A stretch of 6,165 bases of DNA from the NCBI GenBank assembly GCA_030618495.1, contig JAUXDE010000099.1:1-6165 (forward strand). Direction: 5' to 3'. Below, one piece after another: positions 1-6,165 of this stretch. The first letter of the stretch is position 1. Each line of letters starts with the position of its first letter. Source of the DNA: Clostridia bacterium (GTDB lineage: Bacteria; UBA6262; WVXT01; JAUXBS01). The notes under the pieces were generated by a model, which saw only the letters and a list, made by a program, of their open reading frames with translations, ran no database searches and was not told the DNA's origin. The position numbers were made by a program, and so were the translations under genes.

Positions 1-1692
<1,692 letters not shown>

Positions 1693-2586
1693 TCACCTTA
1701 CATACTTGAGAACACCATTATCTATTGATTTTTCTGAAATACCGAGCCCGGTCTTATGAAGAGACCATACTTCTTCATACTTCACACTCTTACCCGGAAG
1801 TATTTTACTTAATGACCCAAGTGTTTCAATTTCCACTATACCCGAATCCGTGTACACTTCGGTATTACAACCATAATCCGGGTATTCCGCCTTGGAATCA
1901 TATGCGTATTTCTTTATAAACAGAACACCGCTTACATAACCGGCGGCCCAGTTGGCTTTGTTTAACAAACCAATTTTCTGCTTGGTCGTTGACCGGGGAT
2001 TCTGTTGCACCTGTATATATTTTTTACCCCACGTGAAACGGGAATCAGACATATCAGTATAATGCCATAGCACCAATGGCCTTGCGGCAAGAAGATATTG
2101 CGGATGAGGAATATACTTTTCCTGTGGAAGTATTACCCGCGTATTTTCCTTCATAACGGTTAAACACCATGGAGCAAGCTCAATAGATTTTGTTCCCTTA
2201 TTCCTGAGCACATGGACCAGGGTAACTTTTCCTGAAGGCGACATGCTTAGCTCGATTTCCTTCTGAATTCCGCATGCTTCTACCTGCTGAATAAGTCTTA
2301 ACTTTTTTCCTTTATACTGGTATTTAACAGGAACATTATCCGGCCAGTAAGTCCTTGTTTTATGTTCGGGAGCGTGCCATAACCTGTGCCCGCCGTAAAG
2401 CTTCCATTTTTTTCCTCCCACGGAACCCAGGTCGCTCTTTACTTCCTTGAAAAGATTTTCACCTTTTAAAAACCCAAACCTTATTATTCTTGGCCCCACA
2501 TCGGTAGTGGCTATTAACTCAATCTTGTTATTACTTAACCTGACACAGTTTTTCCAGCCCTTGTAGTTTATTATTTCAAATTTCAT
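1693..2586 (-). CDS. DUF4380-like protein with aldose-1-epimerase (galactose mutarotase) fold, function unproven
   Basis: A 297-residue soluble protein with no signal peptide or membrane segment. The pattern resembles DUF4380-type members of the galactose-mutarotase-like superfamily: an early NKIELIATTDVGPRI segment (20-34) ending in GPRIIRFG (31-38), then YGGHRLWHAPE (64-74) rich in polar, possibly sugar-binding residues (His67, Arg68, His71, Glu74), then WPDN (81-84). A beta-rich middle follows. The C-terminal part reads VEIETLGSL (251-259) and LPGKSVKYEEVWSL (263-276), as in many carbohydrate-binding beta-sandwich epimerase relatives. I infer a role in sugar handling, perhaps interconverting galactose anomers before GalK, because no classical galM is seen in the window. 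The catalytic His/Glu pair of GalM cannot be assigned by eye. The ATG is well supported by AGAGAGG four bases upstream. It lies 84 nt after galK, behind a perfect palindrome. Gene certainty is high; function is low certainty. Confidence 0.87.
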   Translation of the reverse strand: MKFEIINYKGWKNCVRLSNNKIELIATTDVGPRIIRFGFLKGENLFKEVKSDLGSVGGKKWKLYGGHRLWHAPEHKTRTYWPDNVPVKYQYKGKKLRLIQQVEACGIQKEIELSMSPSGKVTLVHVLRNKGTKSIELAPWCLTVMKENTRVILPQEKYIPHPQYLLAARPLVLWHYTDMSDSRFTWGKKYIQVQQNPRSTTKQKIGLLNKANWAAGYVSGVLFIKKYAYDSKAEYPDYGCNTEVYTDSGIVEIETLGSLSKILPGKSVKYEEVWSLHKTGLGISEKSIDNGVLKYVR

Positions 2587-2599
2587 TTTACCTCTCTTC

Positions 2600-2620
2600 T
2601 AGTGTAGTATTACTACACTA
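2600..2620. promoter_or_regulatory. Perfect 21-bp palindrome, probable operator
   Basis: Two 10-bp arms, TAGTGTAGTA and TACTACACTA, are exact reverse complements around a single central base. The site ends 13 bases before the ATG of the DUF4380-like gene and sits next to its ribosome binding site. No U-tract follows on either strand, so a terminator is unlikely. The one-base centre makes a DNA-binding dimer site more likely than an RNA hairpin. The nested AGTGTA/TACACT half-sites recall, from memory, those of YtrA-type GntR repressors, though the spacing differs. No regulator gene is in the window. Confidence 0.6.
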
Positions 2621-2670
2621 CTGCCCCCGCCAATAAATATTCTGCCAACCCTGTAATATTTTCCCATCTG

Positions 2671-3840
2671 TTATAAAACGATTTCACCCACTCCGTTCTC
2701 GGCTGTACAGATATAGAATTCAGGTTCCCTGGATGTTTTACTCTTATATACTTCTGTAATTTGCGCTATGAAATTATCAACATTGTCTTTCTTTACCAGG
2801 CTTACATTACAACCCCCGAATCCCGCCCCGGTCATTCTTGAACCGAAAACTCCGTCCATTTTAATGGCTTCTTCAACCAGAACATCAAGCTCGGCGCAGC
2901 TTACTTCGTAAAGGTCTCTCAAAGATTCATGTGATTCTATCATAAGTTTACCAAAAGCTTCAAGCTCTCCATTCTTTAAGCGGGTAACAGCTTCCAGCAC
3001 TCTCTCGTTCTCGTATATTACATGCTGACACCTCTTGCCGGTTATTTCAGCCAGTTTATCCTTATGCTCTTCAAACTGCTTGCTTGATACATCCCTCAGG
3101 TGAGTCACCCCTCCAATAATGTTATTAAACTCCTTAACTCCCTGCTCGCACTCTTTTCTTCTTGAATTATATTCCGAATCAACGAGCGCTCTTTCCTTTT
3201 TTGTATTACCTATTACCACATAGATATCATCAAAAACAAATGGAACATGCTCTGCCTTAAAAGCCCTGCAATCAAGAAATAATGCGGTATTCTTCTTGCC
3301 TGTACTTATTATGTACTGGTCCATTATACCGCAATTTACGCCAATGAACTCATTTTCGGCCTTTTGAGCGAGCAATGCGAGTTCGTCCGAAGGTATATCC
3401 TTTCCTGACATCTTTGAAAACGTCTCGCCGCTAAGAACCTCTATTGCCGCTGAGGATGACAGCCCGCTTCCGAGAGGGATATTTCCCTCAAAAAGTATAT
3501 TCATCCCCGACAGTTTTATTCCCTTATCAGAAATGACTTTTGCCATTCCCTTTACATAATTGCCCCAACCGTCTTTTTTATCGTATTCAAGTTTATCCAG
3601 GGTAAACTTCACCGTATTATTAAAATTCAGGGAATGTATATGAATTTCATTGTCGCTTCTCAGCGCGGTTGCGGATATTATATTTCTGTTAATTGCCATT
3701 GGCATAACGAAACCGCCGTTGTAATCCGTATGCTCGCCTATCAGATTAACTCTTCCGGGTGCCTGGAAATACCTGACACTGCTTTTATCCGAAAATATTT
3801 CCTTATACTTCATACCAAGTTCTTTTAGTTTCTGTTCCAT
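2671..3840 (-). CDS. galK: Galactokinase
   Basis: Phosphorylates alpha-D-galactose with ATP to galactose-1-phosphate in the cytoplasm, the entry step of the Leloir pathway. The 389-residue product has the usual galactokinase length and all GHMP-kinase motifs in order. These are the family signature GRVNLIGEHTDYNGG (29-43), the ATP-binding loop PLGSGLSSSAA (122-132), CGIMDQ (170-175) with the likely catalytic base Asp174, and GSRMTGAGFGGC (333-344). Arg30 is the usual partner of the catalytic Asp. I chose the ATG at 3840 because GAAGGAAAGG lies immediately upstream and because family members begin close to this point. A longer frame from a TTG at 3891 would add 17 hydrophobic, cysteine-containing residues with no family counterpart. 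It lies 63 nt downstream of galE and 84 nt upstream of the DUF4380-like gene, consistent with one operon. Confidence 0.98.
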   Translation of the reverse strand: MEQKLKELGMKYKEIFSDKSSVRYFQAPGRVNLIGEHTDYNGGFVMPMAINRNIISATALRSDNEIHIHSLNFNNTVKFTLDKLEYDKKDGWGNYVKGMAKVISDKGIKLSGMNILFEGNIPLGSGLSSSAAIEVLSGETFSKMSGKDIPSDELALLAQKAENEFIGVNCGIMDQYIISTGKKNTALFLDCRAFKAEHVPFVFDDIYVVIGNTKKERALVDSEYNSRRKECEQGVKEFNNIIGGVTHLRDVSSKQFEEHKDKLAEITGKRCQHVIYENERVLEAVTRLKNGELEAFGKLMIESHESLRDLYEVSCAELDVLVEEAIKMDGVFGSRMTGAGFGGCNVSLVKKDNVDNFIAQITEVYKSKTSREPEFYICTAENGVGEIVL

Positions 3841-3845
3841 TTCAT

Positions 3846-3855
3846 CCTTTCCTTC
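3846..3855 (-). promoter_or_regulatory. Ribosome binding site that fixes the galK start
   Basis: On the minus strand GAAGGAAAGG ends five bases before the ATG at 3840. This purine-rich double Shine-Dalgarno sequence supports that ATG over the in-frame TTG at 3891, which would add 17 residues. Confidence 0.75.
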
Positions 3856-3903
3856 AAAAATAAATAAAAATACTACCCCCGGACAACACAAGAAAATAGT
3901 GCT

Positions 3904-4887
3904 CTATACAAATCCGTCCGGATTGTTACTATGCCATTTCCAGGCAGAACTTATAATAGTATTTATATCATGAAATTTAGGCTTCCACTTAAGTCCTTCC
4001 TGTATCTTATCAGAACTGGCGATAAGCACCGCGGGATCTCCCGCTCTCCTGTCGGTATTTACCGTCTTTATTTCACGACCTGTAACTTCCCTCGCAACAT
4101 CAATTATCTGTTTAACCGAAAAGCCCTTACCGTTGCCCAGGTTATACACATTGCTCTTTCTGTTTGTTACCATATCCTGCAAGGCAAGAATATGCGCGTC
4201 TGCAAGATCCATAACATGAATATAATCTCTCACACATGTCCCGTCTTCCGTATCGTAATCAGTACCAAATACTTTTATACTATCCATGATCCCGAGCGCT
4301 GTTTTAAGAACAAGCGGTATAAGATGAGTTTCCGGGTCATGGTCTTCTCCTATTTTCCCGGACGAATGAGCGCCTGCCACATTGAAATATCTCAATGTCA
4401 TGAAATTCATGTTAAAAGCTTCCTGGTACCATTTCATTATTTTTTCAAAAGTAAGCTTGGTCTCACCATACGGATTCTTAGGAATAGTAGGGTCGGTCTC
4501 CAGGATGGGAATATTCTCGGGTTCACCGTAAGTTGCCGCAGTTGAAGAAAATACTATATACTTCACATCATTTGCCCTCATCGCATCAAGCAGATTCATA
4601 CCGCCAACAACATTGTTTCTGAAATAGCTGTCGGGACGTTCCATCGATTCTCCCACCAGGCTATTGGCGGCAAAGTGTATAACAGCATCAACCTTATGTT
4701 GTTTTAGTATATTATTTACTTTCTCTTTATCCAGCAGATCAGCCTGCACGAACTCACAATCATTTACCGCTTTCCTGTGCCCTTTCTGCAGGTTATCCAG
4801 GACAACAACTTCATATCCTCTTTCAAGAAGTTCTATAACAGTGTGGCTTCCTATATAGCCGGCTCCTCCCGGAACTAATATTTTCAT
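3904..4887 (-). CDS. galE: UDP-glucose 4-epimerase
   Basis: Interconverts UDP-galactose and UDP-glucose using tightly bound NAD, regenerating the UDP-glucose consumed by GalT and supplying UDP-galactose for surface sugars. The 327-residue product is a short-chain dehydrogenase of the extended type and of normal length. It has the Rossmann glycine motif GGAGYIG (7-13), the NAD-contacting segment HFAANSLVGES (71-81), Thr116 in SSTAATYG where E. coli has Ser124, and the catalytic pair Tyr140 and Lys144 (YGETK). RYFNVAGA (166-173) and RRAGDPAVL (280-288) shape the nucleotide-sugar pocket. The ATG overlaps the galT stop codon in ATGA, so the two genes are translationally coupled. Leu288 lies where E. 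coli GalE has Tyr299, the residue linked to excluding N-acetylated sugars, so a broader substrate range is possible but unproven. Confidence 0.98.
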   Translation of the reverse strand: MKILVPGGAGYIGSHTVIELLERGYEVVVLDNLQKGHRKAVNDCEFVQADLLDKEKVNNILKQHKVDAVIHFAANSLVGESMERPDSYFRNNVVGGMNLLDAMRANDVKYIVFSSTAATYGEPENIPILETDPTIPKNPYGETKLTFEKIMKWYQEAFNMNFMTLRYFNVAGAHSSGKIGEDHDPETHLIPLVLKTALGIMDSIKVFGTDYDTEDGTCVRDYIHVMDLADAHILALQDMVTNRKSNVYNLGNGKGFSVKQIIDVAREVTGREIKTVNTDRRAGDPAVLIASSDKIQEGLKWKPKFHDINTIISSAWKWHSNNPDGFV

Positions 4888-5834
4888 CTTATTGCTTTCC
4901 TTATCTCTTTTGCTTTATCTTCCGGTGAAGAGGGGTTCCCATGCGCCCATGCTCCTGTTTCGGAACTGGCGTTATATTTCTGGGTGTGTTTATTCCTCAT
5001 CGGAGGGTAGAACTCAATGTGAAAATGATAATGGTCATATTTCTTTCCATCTACCGGCTGCTGATGAAAACACATCATGTACGGGAACGGCATGTCAAGC
5101 ACCCTGTCATACGCCTTCGTTATTTTTCTTAAAATATCCGCCAGAAAACCCTTTTCTTCTTTCCTGAAATCCGCAAGTGACTGTATGTGCCTGTTTGACA
5201 CTATGAAGACTTGATAAGGATATTCCGCAAAAAACGGGACAAATGCCGTGAAGGCCTTGTTTTTGTATACTATACGCCTTCCGTCTTTCTTCTCCTCTTT
5301 CAGTATATCACAATGGAGACAATTCCCGTTTTTCCTGTTATATTCCTTACTGGCTCCCAGCTCAAGTTCCAGTTTCTTTGGTATAAACGGATACCCGTAT
5401 ATTTGACCATGAGGATGATGTATAGTAACACCAACCTCTTCTCCCTTATTTTCAAATATAAAAACATACTTTATGTGCTTTTCCCCGGAAAGAATCTTAT
5501 ACCTTTTAATCCATAAATCAATTATTTTCAGTACCTGAGCTTTCCCCATCTTAGAGAAGCACATGTTATGGTCAGATGAATAAAGTATTACTTCGCAATG
5601 CCCGTAGGAACTTGCCGTTTTATAAAGTTTTGTATTCTTTGAAGAAGGCTCAGGTGGATTCTTTTTCAGGATAGGCCAATCATTATTATAAGTCATAACT
5701 GAGTACTTGTCAGGCACTTTTCCAGACCCCGGGCAGAACGGACATTGATTCTTAGGTAATAACGGACGTTTTTGCCTTGAATCCGATACCATGACCCACC
5801 ATTTAAGCAACGGATTCCATCTTAGTTCAAACAT
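4884..5834 (-). CDS. galT: Galactose-1-phosphate uridylyltransferase
   Basis: Swaps UMP from UDP-glucose to galactose-1-phosphate, giving UDP-galactose and glucose-1-phosphate, through a uridylylated histidine. The 316-residue product belongs to the HIT-like class I GalT family and is slightly shorter than the E. coli enzyme (about 348). The first zinc site is CPFC (Cys31, Cys34) with His89 and His140. The active-site motif is HPHGQ (140-144), with His142 as the nucleophile (His166 in E. coli). His257, His270 and His272 match the second metal cluster of the E. coli enzyme. An additional CLHC pair (Cys172, Cys175) is absent from E. coli GalT as I recall it. The ATG is preceded by GAGGA at suitable distance. 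It is the first gene of the cluster and its TGA overlaps the galE ATG by four bases. Identity is very secure. Confidence 0.97.
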   Translation of the reverse strand: MFELRWNPLLKWWVMVSDSRQKRPLLPKNQCPFCPGSGKVPDKYSVMTYNNDWPILKKNPPEPSSKNTKLYKTASSYGHCEVILYSSDHNMCFSKMGKAQVLKIIDLWIKRYKILSGEKHIKYVFIFENKGEEVGVTIHHPHGQIYGYPFIPKKLELELGASKEYNRKNGNCLHCDILKEEKKDGRRIVYKNKAFTAFVPFFAEYPYQVFIVSNRHIQSLADFRKEEKGFLADILRKITKAYDRVLDMPFPYMMCFHQQPVDGKKYDHYHFHIEFYPPMRNKHTQKYNASSETGAWAHGNPSSPEDKAKEIRKAIR

Positions 5835-5913
5835 GATTTCCTCATCTATTGCTGTATTCTGATATTAAAGAATGCCCCAGTCCTTTTAAATAATATCATC
5901 TAATAGAAATAAA

Positions 5914-5946
5914 ACAGGGGTTGAAATTCAATTACAATACAGGGTT
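5914..5946. repeat. Short direct repeats flanking a small palindrome in the galT leader
   Basis: ACAGGGGTT (5914-5922) and ACAGGGTT (5939-5946) are near-identical and start 25 bp apart. Between them, overlapping the first, is the 11-bp palindrome TTGAAATTCAA (5921-5931). They lie about 35-65 bp downstream of the predicted transcription start, where a regulator could block elongation. The repeats are short enough to be coincidental. Confidence 0.3.
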
Positions 5947-5984
5947 AACTTGCCATTACATACAGACCTAATAAACACAATTTA

Positions 5985-6013
5985 ATTATAACAAATAATG
6001 GCTGGAAAGTAAA
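5985..6013 (-). promoter_or_regulatory. Main sigma-70-type promoter of the gal cluster
   Basis: On the minus strand TTTACT (6008-6013) and a perfect TATAAT (5985-5990) are separated by 17 nt. The -10 is preceded by TG one base upstream (TGTTATAAT), an extended -10 that offsets the weaker -35. Transcription should start near 5978, giving a leader of about 145 nt before the galT ATG. It lies just downstream of the previous gene's terminator, as expected for the start of a new unit. It would serve galT, galE and galK, and probably the genes beyond. Confidence 0.65.
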
Positions 6014-6091
6014 TATTTATTTGAAATGATTATGGGGATGGGAAGGGACATCGCCCCCCCCTTAAGAAATTGAGGGTATTTAAACTTCTTA

Positions 6092-6132
6092 TTAAATAGA
6101 AAAGCGGCTCCTTTAACGAAAAGAAGCCGCTT
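6092..6132 (-). terminator. Rho-independent terminator of the upstream minus-strand gene
   Basis: An eight-base-pair stem (AAGCGGCT, 6102-6109, with AGCCGCTT, 6125-6132) continues after one mismatch into CTTT/AAAG around the five-base loop 6115-6119. On the minus strand the hairpin runs into TTTTCTATTTAAT, a U-rich tail. It begins 12 nt after the stop codon at 6145, the standard arrangement. The plus strand lacks a T-run, so it acts in one direction only. Confidence 0.82.
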
Positions 6133-6144
6133 ATACTGTACAGA

Positions 6145-6165
6145 TTACCTTACAATCATCACCTT
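6145..6165 (-). CDS. C-terminal end of an unknown gene entering from the right
   Basis: Six codons (KVMIVR) and a TAA stop are open to the right edge on the minus strand, followed 12 nt later by a strong terminator. The terminator is the main reason to believe a gene ends here; six residues cannot identify it. An ending of alternating lysine, hydrophobic and final arginine residues resembles the last strand of type IX secretion sorting domains or other beta-sandwich tails. That resemblance is only suggestive. Confidence 0.45.
   Translation of the reverse strand, partial: KVMIVR

Larger units (their letters stand above)
5835..6144 (-). other. Gene-free regulatory region upstream of galT
   Basis: This 310-nt region separates the gal cluster from the preceding minus-strand gene. 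From right to left it holds a terminator, a G/C-run patch (6034-6061) with a C8 tract, the extended -10 promoter and a leader of about 145 nt ending in the galT ribosome binding site (GAGGA). I found no coding frame with a ribosome binding site, no tRNA and no riboswitch core that I could recognise. Confidence 0.7.

Noticed and set aside
2600-2620. The palindrome read as a terminator or as a BlaI/MecI-type operator
   Set aside because: There is no U-tract on either strand and only a one-base centre, so a terminator is unlikely. The BlaI core as I recall it is TACA..TGTA, the opposite arrangement of what is seen here.
3841-3891. Seventeen-residue N-terminal extension of GalK from a TTG codon
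   Set aside because: The extension is hydrophobic and unlike galactokinases, and the ATG at 3840 has a strong ribosome binding site and the expected N-terminus.
3931-4545. A 204-codon open frame on the plus strand opposite galE
   Set aside because: It lies fully inside galE, whose catalytic motifs are intact. It has no recognisable protein pattern and is a shadow of the minus-strand coding sequence.
4892-5516. Several plus-strand open frames opposite galT
   Set aside because: They overlap galT completely, show cysteine- and serine-rich low-quality sequence, and lack supporting context. They are antisense shadows.
6102-6132. The hairpin acting as a plus-strand terminator as well
   Set aside because: The plus-strand sequence after the stem has no T-run, and no plus-strand gene leads into it.

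Overview
The window carries a compact galactose-utilisation cluster, transcribed entirely on the minus strand (right to left). The order is galT - galE - galK - an aldose-epimerase-fold protein (DUF4380-like) - a secreted GH2 (LacZ-type) beta-galactosidase that runs off the left edge. Base composition is AT-rich (roughly 40% GC by eye), Shine-Dalgarno sequences are strong, and the gene order is operon-like. This suits an anaerobic, polysaccharide- or oligosaccharide-using bacterium, either a Clostridia-like Firmicute or a low-GC candidate-phylum or Bacteroidota-type lineage. The sequence alone does not settle the phylum. No tRNA, rRNA, CRISPR array, insertion sequence or phage gene was seen.

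Right edge (5835-6165): the last codons of an unknown minus-strand gene end at 6145. A hairpin and U-tract form a clear rho-independent terminator (6092-6132) for that gene. To its left lies a good sigma-70-type promoter with an extended -10 (5985-6013), followed by a leader of about 145 nt. This isolates the gal cluster as its own transcription unit.

Core (2671-5834): galT and galE overlap by four bases (ATGA), and galK follows after 63 nt. Together they are the three intracellular Leloir enzymes: GalK phosphorylates galactose, GalT exchanges it onto UDP, and GalE regenerates UDP-glucose. All key catalytic and metal-ligand residues are present.

Left part (1-2670): an 84-nt gap holds a perfect 21-bp palindrome, probably an operator, just upstream of the DUF4380-like gene. 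After that gene comes a 212-nt gap without a convincing gene, and then the N-terminal 493 residues of the beta-galactosidase with a signal peptide. The simplest reading is that the exported enzyme releases galactose from lactose or other beta-galactosides outside the cytoplasmic membrane. The sugar then enters through a transporter not in this window and is processed by GalK, GalT and GalE. The DUF4380-like protein is a candidate for the missing mutarotase step, but that is inference.

No wholly new system is evident. The points most worth following are the uncharacterised mutarotase-fold gene, the palindrome in front of it, and the short C-terminal tail of the upstream gene.
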